Assembly (NCBI RefSeq): GCF_030687835.1
Contig: NZ_CP117449.1
Span: 744,001 to 808,000, forward strand
Length of the DNA: 64,000 nucleotides
Reading direction: 5' to 3'
DNA from: Pseudomonas hefeiensis
Lineage (GTDB): Bacteria > Pseudomonadota > Gammaproteobacteria > Pseudomonadales > Pseudomonadaceae
The first letter of the stretch is position 1. Every line of letters begins with the position of its first letter. Shown piece after piece: positions 9,444-19,612 of the stretch. The notes under the pieces were generated by a model, which saw nothing but the letters and a program-made list of their open reading frames with translations, did not search any database and was not told where the DNA came from. The position numbers were made by a program, and so were the translations under genes.

Positions 9444-11134
9444 TGGCGTCCAGGGCGCCGGCGATCGTCATTCTCGGCCCGGGCAGCCTCGCAACGGCCC
9501 GGCGGATCCAGCAGCGCTACCCTGATGCCTTGATCCACGGCCTGGCCGGACGGGTTGACGGTGTGGACAGTCAATACCACGAGTTCGGCGCGACACTGCG
9601 CGAGCTCTATCAACAGGACACGCCGATCATCGCCCTGTGTGCGGCCGGCATCGTTATCCGCACGCTGGCGCCGCTACTGCTGGAGAAAGGCGTCGAACCG
9701 CCGGTACTGGCGGTGGCCGAGGATGGCAGCGCGGTGGTGCCGCTGCTTGGCGGGTTGGGCGGGGTCAATGTCATGGCCCGTGAGATCGCGACGGCGCTGC
9801 AAGTCGCTCCGGCAATCACTACCAGCGGCGAATTGCGTTTCGGCACTTGCCTGCTCAATCCGCCGAGCGGTTACAGCCTCGGCGACCTGGAGCAGGGCAA
9901 ACGCTTTGTGTCCGACCTGCTGGCCGGTGAGTCGGTGCGTATTGAGGGGACTGCGCCATGGCTGGATCAGGCGCAACTGCCCCAGGATGAACAGGCGCGA
10001 CTGGCCATTCGTATCGACAGCGCTGCGGGTACGCCCGTGAAGGACGAATTACGGATTTATCCGCGCAATGTGGTGGTGGCGGTGCCTGCGGGGGCGCCGG
10101 TGTCCATTGACGGGGCCTTGGGTGAGGCCGGTTTGGCAGTGCAATCGCTGGCGTGCCTGTTGGCGGTGGACAGCGACATGGCGCGTCCGGAATTACATGC
10201 AGCCGCATCAGCCTTGAACGTGCCGCTACGGTTCGCAGCGGCCAGTGATGACGTGGCCCAATGGTTGAGCGATACCCTTGATCAACCGGCCTCGGTGCGC
10301 AGGGTGGGTGATTACGTTATCGCCGTGACCGAGCAGCCCCTCGACGCACAACAGATCGGTCGCCCGCGCGGACGTCTTGCCGTGATTGGCCTTGGCCCGG
10401 GCGCTGCCGAGTTGATGGTGCCGGCGGTGCGCGCCGAACTCGAGCGTGCCACCGATGTGCTGGGCTACGAAACCTACGTGCGCATGGCCGGTCCCTTTCG
10501 GTCCGATCAGGTTCAGCACTGCACCGACAACCGCGAAGAAATGCAGCGTGCCCGCCACGCCTTCGAATTGGCGGCCCAAGGGCGATCGGTTGTGGTGGTG
10601 TCCTCCGGTGATCCGGGTGTGTTCGCCATGGCCGCGGCGGTGCTCGAAGCGCTGCACGAGTCGACGGATGCCCACTGGCACAAGGTCGACCTGCAGATCC
10701 TTCCAGGCGTCTCGGCTTCCCTGGCCACCGCGGCCCAGGCCGGTGCACCGCTGGGCCATGATTTTTGCGTGATGTCGCTGTCGGACAATCTCAAGCCGTG
10801 GTCGATCATCGAGAAACGCCTGGATCTGGCGGCTGAAGCAGACCTGGCCCTGGCGTTCTACAACCCGATCTCCCGTTCCCGTCCGTGGCAATTGGGGCGA
10901 GCGCTGGAGATCGTTGCACAACATCGCACGCCGGCCACGCCGGTGGTGCTGGGGCGTGATATCGGTCGTCCGGGCCAGACCCTACGGGTCACGACGTTGG
11001 GACAGTTGACCCCGGAACAGGTGGACATGCGCACCATGGTGTTGATCGGTTCCTCCACCACATGCGTATTTCCGCGCGCCGAAGGGGGCGACTGGGTGTA
11101 CACACCGCGCTGGTATGGCAGCAAGCCGCTCTGA
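9443..11134 (+). CDS. cobJ: Fused CbiG-like / precorrin-3B C17-methyltransferase
   Basis: The C-terminal half (from about residue 310) is the C17-methyltransferase, with RLAVIGLGPGAAELMVPA, SSGDPGVFAMAAAVLEAL and LAFYNPISRSRPWQLGRAL. The N-terminal 300 residues resemble CbiG/CobE, with ALCAAGIVIRTLAPLL and PLLGGLGGVNVMA; fusion to CobJ is common in pseudomonads. I chose ATG 9443, which shares its A with the cobI stop codon (TGATG). It is the last gene of the plus-strand arm. Confidence 0.92.
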   Translation: MASRAPAIVILGPGSLATARRIQQRYPDALIHGLAGRVDGVDSQYHEFGATLRELYQQDTPIIALCAAGIVIRTLAPLLLEKGVEPPVLAVAEDGSAVVPLLGGLGGVNVMAREIATALQVAPAITTSGELRFGTCLLNPPSGYSLGDLEQGKRFVSDLLAGESVRIEGTAPWLDQAQLPQDEQARLAIRIDSAAGTPVKDELRIYPRNVVVAVPAGAPVSIDGALGEAGLAVQSLACLLAVDSDMARPELHAAASALNVPLRFAAASDDVAQWLSDTLDQPASVRRVGDYVIAVTEQPLDAQQIGRPRGRLAVIGLGPGAAELMVPAVRAELERATDVLGYETYVRMAGPFRSDQVQHCTDNREEMQRARHAFELAAQGRSVVVVSSGDPGVFAMAAAVLEALHESTDAHWHKVDLQILPGVSASLATAAQAGAPLGHDFCVMSLSDNLKPWSIIEKRLDLAAEADLALAFYNPISRSRPWQLGRALEIVAQHRTPATPVVLGRDIGRPGQTLRVTTLGQLTPEQVDMRTMVLIGSSTTCVFPRAEGGDWVYTPRWYGSKPL

Positions 11135-11142
11135 TGAAACCT

Positions 11143-11162
11143 GGTGGCCCGCATGGGCCACC
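11143..11162 (+). terminator. Possible terminator after cobJ
   Basis: An 8-bp stem (GGTGGCCC / GGGCCACC) with a GCAT loop begins eight bases after the cobJ stop. There is no T-run after it, so it may be only a 3'-end stabilising hairpin. Confidence 0.5.
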
Positions 11163-11589
11163 TCTATCTGCCTTCGTCATATTCGAATCTTCGTGCGTGC
11201 AAGACTCCCCGCTGTTTGACGATGTAGATGTTGTGAATGTCTGGTTGCTTGAGTATTGAAATAACTGTTCGACGCACTGGCGCTAAGTACATGGTGTTCG
11301 GAAACTTATTGAATTCCTTGTGAGTTGAAGCGCGTTCGAAGTGTGGGCTATGTTTGCTTCCACTTTAAAAATGATCAAGGCTGTAAAGTACTGTTTGCGG
11401 CCTAAGTGAACGCTGTTGTTGGATCGCACAGCGGATGGCGGGTGCTTATCTATTGCAGGAGAACGGCGCAACTTCTCCTGACAAGAGTATTTCTTTGGAT
11501 TGCTTGATACAGATGCTGCCCGAGTGCCTGGGGGCGATCATCGTGCAAGGCTGTCCTGTATTTATATACGATAAATGGAAGTATTGTTT
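11163..11589. other. AT-rich region upstream of the large toxin gene
   Basis: No gene is supported. The region is clearly more AT-rich than the flanking cob genes and presumably contains the toxin promoter. I see no confident -35/-10 pair or operator palindrome. Confidence 0.4.
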
Positions 11590-14500
11590 ATGAATGAATC
11601 TAAGGTTTCATCGGCGGATAACTACGTCGATTTTGTGGGTTTTTTGAAACTAAAGGATCTTGAACAGGCATTAATACCGCACAAGGGCTCCGATCAATAT
11701 GATTCGGTGCTTCGGTATTACTTCGGTTGTATCGCCCTGTTGGATTCTCCACGCATGTTGGAACCGTTGGGGCTGCTCAAGCAAGCGGTGGCAACCTTAC
11801 AGGGAAGCAGCCGGCACCGTCGTGCGCCGGAGCCGCTGAGCGCCGATGGCGCCGGGTCTACGAACCTGGCGCAGATACAAACCAAAATCGAGGGATTCGA
11901 AGCGCGCCTGCACAACAGCGTCGAGCAGTTGAAACTACCCGCCATCGAAGTGCCAAAAAACCTGCATTTTGTCTGGCTTGGGGGAGGCGTCGGAGCGATT
12001 CAGCGTGACTACATCAATATCTGGAAACAGGTGATGGGCCCGGAGGGTTATCGCCTCAGCCTCTGGTATGACAGCGATGCGCTGCTGGCCTATGAGACTA
12101 ACCGGATCATTGTCGAAGCCGCCAAGGCCGATGCCATGGCCAATGGCGCACAGGCCAGTACCGATGCGCTGGCGTTGGGTGACCGGTATGAAGAACGCGC
12201 CATCGTTCTGAAGCAGCAAATGTATGCGCATATCACCAAGGCCATGAAAAACGGCGACAGCGCCGATGAGGCGAGAATCGATCTACTGGTTCGCGCCTAC
12301 GGTCAGGATAAGGCGCGGCTCAAGACCTTGAGGAACGATAACCGCCTCAGCCTCACGGCCTTGGCTGAGGGGTGTCTGACCTTGCGCGACGTTGCCATCG
12401 GTCAGGCACCTCTGCACTTGCGGGATATCTACGAACGCGAGATCAGTCTGCGTGGGATGTTTGCCGGGGGCTCCGATATCGTGCGCATCGAAGCCCTGTT
12501 CGCCGAAGGTGGCAGCTATGTCGATATCGATCACCTGCCGCCCCTGCTGGAGAAACTGGGTGAGGTGGACATTGGTGGGTTCAAGACCGACGCGCGCCTG
12601 GGGGTGCTGCAGTTGCTGCTTGATCGAAACCCCGAATGGATGCCCGGCCGTCAGGCATTGCGCAGTCAATACACGGATTACTTCAACGCGATCCCGTCGC
12701 AGCATCGCGATGCACTGGAGCGTTTCGCTAAAAGCCGGCCGGAGTTGAGCCGCGTTTTCCGCCCGCCGGTGGAGCGCCTGGCTCGCCCGTACGAGCTGCG
12801 CGCCGTTGCCGCGCGAAACTCGTTGAGCAACGCTTTTTTGATGGGCCACCCTGGGGCGGCGATGCTCAAAACCGTGCTTGAGCGTTTCAGGCGCAACTAT
12901 GAAATCGTCGATGCCACCGCTCGCCTGGCCGATGAGCAGAACGTTGCCCTTACCGATGCCGAGACCATGATCGGTCTTGCACGTCAGGCCGCGACGCAGG
13001 TTTTCGGTGCATTTCATGAGCTGTCACCGGAAGCGGAAATGGCCGCGGCTTTCCTGGTGGAGGCGGCCGCCACTTACTACAGCGACGGTATTCGTCCCCA
13101 GAGCGAAGTGACGATCTATCTGACCGGACCTGCCGCGATGCGTGAGGGGATGACCGATTACCAACGGGCGCATTTTACCCCTCGAACCGCCGAGCAGTGG
13201 CGCGCCGAGGCGGTCATTGCGGCCGTCGGCAGCGTCAACGGGGCCACCGAGGAGGAGCTGGATCACTCCTGGAAGGAAAACGAAAGTGACACCGGGCAAT
13301 GGCTCGATAACGAGAAAAAACGCTGGCGAGAGGGCCAGTTCAAGGCTCGTTATGCCGGTGATATGGCCGAACTGCTCAAATACCGCACGCTCCAGTTCGA
13401 TGAAGGCTGGCCGGTGGTCGAGGGGCGACATGTGTTGTCCACCGAGCTGCTGCAGCATCTGGCCGATGAGCTGGGTAAACCGTTCATGCAGATGATGAGT
13501 CTGAGCCATGACGGTACGGTGATTTTCGACAAGGCCATACCCCTGGGTTTTGATGAGCGTCAGTCGATCCTCACCCAAAGCGCCAGTGCGTTGCCGCCTG
13601 CGTCATTGAGCAATCAGCACACGCGCCCGTTGTCCGTCGTTGAGCTTCTGGAGCGCCTCGCCAAAGGCAATGTCGAAGTCGCTCAATTGAGCCCCCTGCA
13701 ACGGCTGCTGCTGGGGGCCTTGACCGGTGCCAAGGCATTGGATAACCGCAGTTTCGATGCGGTCCGTCCGCAGTTGGATAACCTGGCCAACAACGTCGCA
13801 AATCAGGGGAGTGCCGGCGCTTATGCAACGATCGAGCATGCGTTGTATCAACATAAGGCGCCGGCTTTTCTGGCCGGGCTTGCCAGTGCGGCTGAGCATC
13901 CGCCCGGGCATGAGGAAACCGCCCTGATCCTGAAGAAAAACGCCCTGGAGCAGTCTTTGACATTGCGCCAATGGGGCCGGCACGTCGCCCGGATCCGGCA
14001 GGTGGCGAAGCTTGAGTACCGTGTCCGGATTGTGGAACGCCTCGGCACTGTCCTGGACGGTTTCGACGCCGACACGATCAAGCTTGTACCCCAGGATCTG
14101 CTGCTCCAGGGCGATGGCGACAGGGTGGGCGGACGTTGCTATCCCTTGGCCCTGGCAATGGCGGCCGCCTTGTCGCAGGACAAGGTCGCGGTCAACACCT
14201 TGCGTGAGCGGTTCTACCTGGGGGTGATTGAGCCTCAGGCCAGTGATTCGCAGACTTTCCTGAACTGCGTGGAGTCATTGCGCAACGTGCAGATCGGCGA
14301 TGTCGGCAGTGGGTTGGTGCGCTCGGATCTGAATGCGGTCGTCGACATTCTGCAAGCCAGGACAACGACCAGCACGCTGATGCTCAACTCCGACAATCAC
14401 GCCATGCTGGTGGCCAAAACCATAGAGGGTGAGCGCAGCACTTACCACTTCTACGATCCGAATTTTGGCGTATTCGAGTTCGAGCATTCGACACGCTTCA

Positions 14501-17500
14501 GCAAAGCGCTGGAGCAGTTTTTCCTCCAGCAGGAGATGGCCAGTCATTACGCCGCGTATGGCGATGCGGCGCGTCCGACCTTCGATCTGATCGAACTGGA
14601 CGGCGCCAAGGTGGCGAGCCTGGCATTGCCTGACGCCATTGAAGTCTCGAAATTGCTGCAACCCGGCGCGCTGCCGGGGCAGTCGCAGCGCCCCGTCAGA
14701 CAGCGGTTGGCCAATGCTCGGGGGCAGTCGCTGCAGAGTAATCCTCGACTGGGCAGTTGTCTGCTGGCGCTGGATGGCCATTGGTGGGGGCAGCAGATTA
14801 CGCAAGCAACGGCCGATCTTCAGCAGACGAATCAATTGGCATCAGACCTTGTGCCGTTGTTCGAAACCCTGGAGGTCATGCCGAACGGATCGTACCGGAT
14901 GAGCCTGATCGATCCTGAGAGTCCCGAGCACCTGGTACGGGTCACCACTGACGACCATCGATTCTTGCGTATAAAAAGCTATCTCTCGGAACGGTTTTGC
15001 GCCTTGGCCAATAAACCGTCCGCGCCCAGCGATCCCACCGAAGTGGGCAGCGTCCACACCCTGAACGCCGGTTTCGCCATACAGGCGTTGATGAATGCGT
15101 TGAGGAGACAGGAAGGACCTGATCGCTCCTTGACGCTGGCGGTGCGCCTGCATGCCTATGTCAATTACGCGCAATTGGTCCATGGCAACGTGGTTGATGT
15201 GGCGGGCCTGGTGGGGCTGGTTCGCCAGGCACTGGCTGAAGAAAAACTGATTGCCCGTACCGTTGCGCCAGTGGTCAAGGCCGCAGTGGGGACCAGCGTG
15301 AGCGAGGCGACAGGGGGACTGCTGCAACTGGCGAATGTCGGCTTCGATATCTATCAGTTGTCGACCGCCGACAGTGAAGTGGCACGCGCTCAGTTTGGCA
15401 CGCAACTGGCGTTCGACTCGGCCGGGCTGGCGTTGTCGATGGGTGCCTACGCCGTCGGTGCTACCACCGCCGGAGCGTTTCTGGGTGGTGCCGCGGTGAT
15501 TCTGGGCGGATTGGCGGTGGGGGCGGCGGCGCTGGCTCAGGGTTTCGCCACCATTGCTGAAGAAGCCAGGCAAGTCGGGCTGTTCTTCGATGAGGTCACA
15601 AAAGTTCATCTTCAGCCCTATCGCTTTGACGCCATCAGTGGGGCATGGCTGCCGCGTTCTTCGTTGATCGTTCAGACATTGGATCTGACCCGCTCCGAGC
15701 TCGCGCTGGGCAGCCCCAGACTGTATCCGCTGCGGGATCATTTCGGAGTGCCGACTTTCGATGACGATTACGCCCGGGCAATCGATATCCGTCGAGAGCT
15801 GAATCTGCCAGGTCGAGTCAAGTTCACGCCGCCGCTGGGCCAGGTCGTCGTCCTGCCCTGCACACCGCAAACCTGTTATCGCTACGAGTACAAGGCACTG
15901 CCCTTCGCGAGCCTGCGCCATGACAGCGGTTTTGACACGGCGCGGCGTCTGGAGAAAAGGAAAGCGGATGGCGGCTGGCTGTTCCTGTTTTCGTTCTATT
16001 CGTTTCCCAGCGATTACATTCTCTACCGCATGGTGCCTGACTATCGACCCACAGTGATCGAGGTCTGGCTCGACGGCGTGGATCGCTCGCTGGTGGTGCC
16101 CGTGCTCCCTCCCGTCTGGCACGCAAAGGTCGCCTATCGGATTCGGGGCGCGGGAAAACGATGCGCGTTGGTACTCAATCCCGGCGTGAGCCTGACGCTT
16201 GAGTCGATGCCTGCGCAGAAGTCCAGTTGGGTATTGAATGCCCTTTGGGTCGGCGAGAGCGACATCCGCTTCGAGGGTTCAGGGAAGCTGTTTATCGGTG
16301 AACTCCAGGTAACGTTCACAGGGACGGGGAGCCATGAAGTCCTGCTCAAGATCACCGACAATCAGGTGCTTCAGGTTGACCTGAACGCACGCAAGCTCAC
16401 CCTTGTCGAGCAGGATGTGCCGTCGGGCATGAATCGAAAGGCGTTGCAGGGACACCTCAAGACCCTGGCTCAAGAACACCGCCTGGTGATGCCGTATACA
16501 GCGGTTCACCACTATCTGATTCCGTTCGAGGCACCGGACGAGCCCCGCTATATCACGGCATGGTACGACGCGAGAGAGGACCGCTTCCTGTACATTCGTG
16601 ACGATATGCCAGGCGTCGACGACGCCATATTGGGGGCGGTGGCGGGTGGCTCCTGCTATTTCTACGACCCACAGAACCTGATCATCTGGCAAGTCGATGC
16701 ACTGACCGGGCTGTTGAGCCATCGCTATTGGCTGTGGGGTGCAAACAATGTGACAAGCACCATCAAGAGCGTCGAGGCGGATGCGCAGGGGGTGATTCAT
16801 GTCGTACAGCAAATCACCCGCGAGGATCAGACCAGCGATGTGCTGGTCTATGTGATCCATGATGGGCAACTGCTGCTCAGCTCGGTCACTCGCGACCTGG
16901 ACCTGGCGTTGGAGTCGGTCCTGAGTGCCAGACCGACACTGGCCGACTGGTCGCAGGTACTGGGTAACGGCTACCCTTTTACACCGTCTGTTGGCGAAAA
17001 CGACACCTTCATCACCGTCAATTGGCAGCCGGCCCCTTTCGTTTCAGTCTGCTGGAAGCCCGAGGCACAGTGGCGGGACATGGCGTGGGTTCGCCGTAGC
17101 GATAGTTTGATCATCCGTCCCTCTCCCAGACGTAATCATCACCGTGGCTGGGCCGACTCGATCAGGAACATGACGGACCTGACACTGCTCACACCGGCGG
17201 GCGACATCGATGTGTTTGTCATCTACGACAGGCTCAGACAGGAACTGTGCCGCAAGCAACATACCGTGGTGGCGGGAAAAGGGCACTGGTCCGAAACATG
17301 GATGCGGCCGCGCAAGCTGGACAACGTTCTGGCGGTTGACGGTGGTTACGTGGCGCTGACGGCAGAGGGCCTGTTCTTCAATATGACGAGCCAGGGAAGA
17401 CTGGCGTTGGGCGGTTTGAGTGAAGGGTGGCTCAAGGACCGGGCGCACTGGTGGTCCGCATTGGAACCACTGGCCCGACAACACGCGACCGACAGCTTTG

Positions 17501-18663
17501 CCCTGATCGGTTTGACCAACTTCATAGGTGACGCGAGGCTGTGTGCCTGGTACGTCGGCAACCGCTTGTTGCTGGCTGATCTGGGGCACGGCAAGCAAGT
17601 GCGCCTGCTCGGTGTAACCCCCGATAGCGAGGCAGCCTGGTTATTTGATGTGTCCAATGGCGACGTCTATCGCCAGCCATTTATCGATCCGCAGAAGCTG
17701 GAGGCTGCTTTCGGCACGGGTTCGCAATTGCTGCGGGCCGAGGCGTTGCCCCGCGCGGAGCGGGTGTGGGGGCCCTGGCAGTTTGTCGAGTTGACGGTCG
17801 AAGGGGCGGGGCTGCGTGGCGTAACGTTCGAAGGCGTGGTGGTTGCGTTACGAGACCGGGCGCCGGCATTGATTACCGGGGTTACTCACGAATGGGTCGT
17901 CGCGCAAGGTGGCCGGGAGTACGAGGGCCTCAGGAAGTTAGTGGCCCAACCATTTCATAGCGCACTGCTGTCAGTGGAGGAGCCCGGCAACCTGCAATGG
18001 TTCGTCGCCGAGACCGAACGTGTGATTCGGGTCCCCAAGACGGTCATTCCAGAGTCCTTCGAACTATTGGGCACACAGCAGCGGACCCACGTGCTGCTTC
18101 ATGAGAGCGAGAATGGAAAGCTGCTGACGTTGCCGGGTGTGGGGCGTCTAGGGCCACTCAGCTATATCCGGCGTGATGCCGAGGTTCTGGCCATTGAGGG
18201 CCAAATGAGGATCGATGATCTCCTGCCGCTGATGCCGGACGATGTCACGACCCTGGTCCTGCGCATGGGTCAAGGCGCGGTGAGTTACAGGTTGTCGAAA
18301 GCGGTCTGGTTGCGGGTCAAGTCGGTCATCCTCGACTGTCGGCATTCGCTGGGCAGCGCGGTGACAAACCCCGGCAAGCTGATCTGGGCGCACGATGAGC
18401 CTGACCAGTTGCTGCTCAGTCGTATCCATGAACACTTGGTAATCATTGATCCGTACAGCGGGCACAGTGTGATTTTTCGTGAGGTGTATGTGGCCGATGT
18501 CAATTTGCGCGCAGAGGCCTTGCTCAGTTTTGGAGGGCGACGGCAGTACAGCGTTTCGACACTGATACAGCGGTTGGATGCTCTGCCGGACGCCCGGAAC
18601 GGCGTCACGCTGAAGGCGTTGTCAGCGGTATCGGCTGCCGTGGAAAACAACCTGGCGGGCTGA
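11590..18663 (+). CDS. Giant TcdA/TcdB-like glycosyltransferase toxin
   Basis: The protein is 2,357 residues from ATG 11590, chosen because GGAAG at 11577-11581 is well spaced from it, whereas the in-frame ATG at 11575 has no ribosome binding site. Residues about 120-450 read as a GT44 clostridial-toxin glycosyltransferase: PKNLHFVWLGG (about 121), SDIVRIEALFAEGGSYVDID with D296, R299 and the DXD pair D312/D314. A papain-like Cys-His-Asp set follows: C850 in GGRCYPLALA, H937 in SDNHAMLVA, D956 in FYDPNFG, like C58 proteases or PaTox/SseI-type deamidases. Residues about 1278-1320 are a hydrophobic glycine/alanine-rich hairpin typical of TcdA/TcdB pore-forming segments. The remaining ~1,000 residues look beta-rich and are unassigned. 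Inferred role: an intracellularly acting toxin against eukaryotic cells. No signal peptide or secretion partner is visible. Confidence 0.85.
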   Translation: MNESKVSSADNYVDFVGFLKLKDLEQALIPHKGSDQYDSVLRYYFGCIALLDSPRMLEPLGLLKQAVATLQGSSRHRRAPEPLSADGAGSTNLAQIQTKIEGFEARLHNSVEQLKLPAIEVPKNLHFVWLGGGVGAIQRDYINIWKQVMGPEGYRLSLWYDSDALLAYETNRIIVEAAKADAMANGAQASTDALALGDRYEERAIVLKQQMYAHITKAMKNGDSADEARIDLLVRAYGQDKARLKTLRNDNRLSLTALAEGCLTLRDVAIGQAPLHLRDIYEREISLRGMFAGGSDIVRIEALFAEGGSYVDIDHLPPLLEKLGEVDIGGFKTDARLGVLQLLLDRNPEWMPGRQALRSQYTDYFNAIPSQHRDALERFAKSRPELSRVFRPPVERLARPYELRAVAARNSLSNAFLMGHPGAAMLKTVLERFRRNYEIVDATARLADEQNVALTDAETMIGLARQAATQVFGAFHELSPEAEMAAAFLVEAAATYYSDGIRPQSEVTIYLTGPAAMREGMTDYQRAHFTPRTAEQWRAEAVIAAVGSVNGATEEELDHSWKENESDTGQWLDNEKKRWREGQFKARYAGDMAELLKYRTLQFDEGWPVVEGRHVLSTELLQHLADELGKPFMQMMSLSHDGTVIFDKAIPLGFDERQSILTQSASALPPASLSNQHTRPLSVVELLERLAKGNVEVAQLSPLQRLLLGALTGAKALDNRSFDAVRPQLDNLANNVANQGSAGAYATIEHALYQHKAPAFLAGLASAAEHPPGHEETALILKKNALEQSLTLRQWGRHVARIRQVAKLEYRVRIVERLGTVLDGFDADTIKLVPQDLLLQGDGDRVGGRCYPLALAMAAALSQDKVAVNTLRERFYLGVIEPQASDSQTFLNCVESLRNVQIGDVGSGLVRSDLNAVVDILQARTTTSTLMLNSDNHAMLVAKTIEGERSTYHFYDPNFGVFEFEHSTRFSKALEQFFLQQEMASHYAAYGDAARPTFDLIELDGAKVASLALPDAIEVSKLLQPGALPGQSQRPVRQRLANARGQSLQSNPRLGSCLLALDGHWWGQQITQATADLQQTNQLASDLVPLFETLEVMPNGSYRMSLIDPESPEHLVRVTTDDHRFLRIKSYLSERFCALANKPSAPSDPTEVGSVHTLNAGFAIQALMNALRRQEGPDRSLTLAVRLHAYVNYAQLVHGNVVDVAGLVGLVRQALAEEKLIARTVAPVVKAAVGTSVSEATGGLLQLANVGFDIYQLSTADSEVARAQFGTQLAFDSAGLALSMGAYAVGATTAGAFLGGAAVILGGLAVGAAALAQGFATIAEEARQVGLFFDEVTKVHLQPYRFDAISGAWLPRSSLIVQTLDLTRSELALGSPRLYPLRDHFGVPTFDDDYARAIDIRRELNLPGRVKFTPPLGQVVVLPCTPQTCYRYEYKALPFASLRHDSGFDTARRLEKRKADGGWLFLFSFYSFPSDYILYRMVPDYRPTVIEVWLDGVDRSLVVPVLPPVWHAKVAYRIRGAGKRCALVLNPGVSLTLESMPAQKSSWVLNALWVGESDIRFEGSGKLFIGELQVTFTGTGSHEVLLKITDNQVLQVDLNARKLTLVEQDVPSGMNRKALQGHLKTLAQEHRLVMPYTAVHHYLIPFEAPDEPRYITAWYDAREDRFLYIRDDMPGVDDAILGAVAGGSCYFYDPQNLIIWQVDALTGLLSHRYWLWGANNVTSTIKSVEADAQGVIHVVQQITREDQTSDVLVYVIHDGQLLLSSVTRDLDLALESVLSARPTLADWSQVLGNGYPFTPSVGENDTFITVNWQPAPFVSVCWKPEAQWRDMAWVRRSDSLIIRPSPRRNHHRGWADSIRNMTDLTLLTPAGDIDVFVIYDRLRQELCRKQHTVVAGKGHWSETWMRPRKLDNVLAVDGGYVALTAEGLFFNMTSQGRLALGGLSEGWLKDRAHWWSALEPLARQHATDSFALIGLTNFIGDARLCAWYVGNRLLLADLGHGKQVRLLGVTPDSEAAWLFDVSNGDVYRQPFIDPQKLEAAFGTGSQLLRAEALPRAERVWGPWQFVELTVEGAGLRGVTFEGVVVALRDRAPALITGVTHEWVVAQGGREYEGLRKLVAQPFHSALLSVEEPGNLQWFVAETERVIRVPKTVIPESFELLGTQQRTHVLLHESENGKLLTLPGVGRLGPLSYIRRDAEVLAIEGQMRIDDLLPLMPDDVTTLVLRMGQGAVSYRLSKAVWLRVKSVILDCRHSLGSAVTNPGKLIWAHDEPDQLLLSRIHEHLVIIDPYSGHSVIFREVYVADVNLRAEALLSFGGRRQYSVSTLIQRLDALPDARNGVTLKALSAVSAAVENNLAG

Positions 18664-18693
18664 GTGGGTCATTCTCTAAAGTCGGCTTGGTGC

Positions 18694-18734
18694 AAAAAAA
18701 GGGTTGCAGGTGGTAGGACCTGCAACCCTTTTTT
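18694..18734. terminator. Bidirectional intrinsic terminator
   Basis: An 11-bp perfect stem (18701-18711 with 18718-18728, loop of six) has seven As before it and six Ts after it. It ends the toxin gene on the plus strand and the convergent 219-residue gene on the minus strand. Confidence 0.92.
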
Positions 18735-18743
18735 CTGCGCTGA

Positions 18744-19403
18744 TTAATGGTTCGGCAGGCGGGTCTTTCTCAAAGGAAAGCGGCGCATGAGGTGCTCATG
18801 CAGCAGTTGGTTAATGAGCGCTCTTTTGCTGTCCAGTGCGCGCCTGTTCAACGTCAGGAAGGCCCTGCGTTGAACGATTTTGGCTGAGCGTTTTTCCCGG
18901 TCCCAGAAGAGAAAACGGCGTCTTTTTATATCAACGCTCAGTTCAAGTTTATAAAGGGCGATCTGAAGGTTGCCTTGTGAGTCGTATCGGGCCGGGATGA
19001 TTTGAAAGGTCTCGCCTTCCCGGGTTTCCTGGTCAAAAGTCAGCAGGGCCGGTTCATCGGTTTTCAAGGTGTCGAGCGTATCGATCATCGCGTTCGCCTG
19101 TCGTGAATCCCTCATGGCTTGAGCGCTCTCTACCAGGAAGTCCGCTACGGAGCCCGTGACGATATGTTGGGTGGTTGTTTGGATGGAGTCGCCATACAGG
19201 GACCAGCCCAGGAAATCCAGCGTGCGGACATATTCTTCAAACCAGCCTTGGGCGTCGGTATAGCGATTATGGCCAAGGTCGGCCGAGCGAGTGGCGATGT
19301 TATTGCAGTCTGCGAGGTCGTTATGGTCGTGCAGTGAAGGTGTTTCGATGTACGAAACCAGGTTGGGGCCTGTGACCAATCCGGCCAGGTGTATGTTGTT
19401 CAT
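18744..19403 (-). CDS. Unassigned protein, paralogue of the divergent neighbour
   Basis: I do not recognise this 219-residue protein. No signal peptide or membrane segment is visible. It has a central WFEEYVRTLDFLGW block (about residue 53), a FQIIPARYDSQGNLQIALY strand-rich part (about 133) and a basic C-terminus (FLTLNRRALDSKR ... HEHLMRRFPLRKTR). The same order appears in the divergent gene at 19613-20461 (WYDAFIQCLHDLG; LSVIPCEELASGLLI; FVTFNPARYEAFR ... VLRKRF). The two look like distant homologues. Position beside the giant toxin suggests an accessory, chaperone or immunity role, but that is only inference. Confidence 0.75.
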   Translation of the reverse strand: MNNIHLAGLVTGPNLVSYIETPSLHDHNDLADCNNIATRSADLGHNRYTDAQGWFEEYVRTLDFLGWSLYGDSIQTTTQHIVTGSVADFLVESAQAMRDSRQANAMIDTLDTLKTDEPALLTFDQETREGETFQIIPARYDSQGNLQIALYKLELSVDIKRRRFLFWDREKRSAKIVQRRAFLTLNRRALDSKRALINQLLHEHLMRRFPLRKTRLPNH

Positions 19404-19612
19404 GAAGACGCTCCGTGGGTCAGTAGTTGTTTTTTATAAATACAACACTGGCCGCTGACTTCAAGTATGTGGAGTCGTTAAATAAAAACCGGATGTGTGA
19501 GGGTGGAGTTACATACAATGTAATTGGTTGGGGTTTTAATTGTTCTTGGGAATAAATTAGATTGGTGCTTGTTCGCAGGAGCGGACATGAATATAACCAA
19601 GGAAGTGATGAG
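19404..19612. promoter_or_regulatory. Divergent promoter region between paralogues
   Basis: This is a 209-bp AT-rich spacer between two divergent related genes. The plus-strand gene has a good ribosome binding site (GGAAG at 19601-19605). No specific operator was identified, but shared control of both genes is plausible. Confidence 0.45.

Noticed and set aside
11575..11589. Upstream ATG as start of the giant toxin
   Set aside because: No Shine-Dalgarno ahead of it, whereas ATG 11590 is preceded by GGAAG at good spacing.
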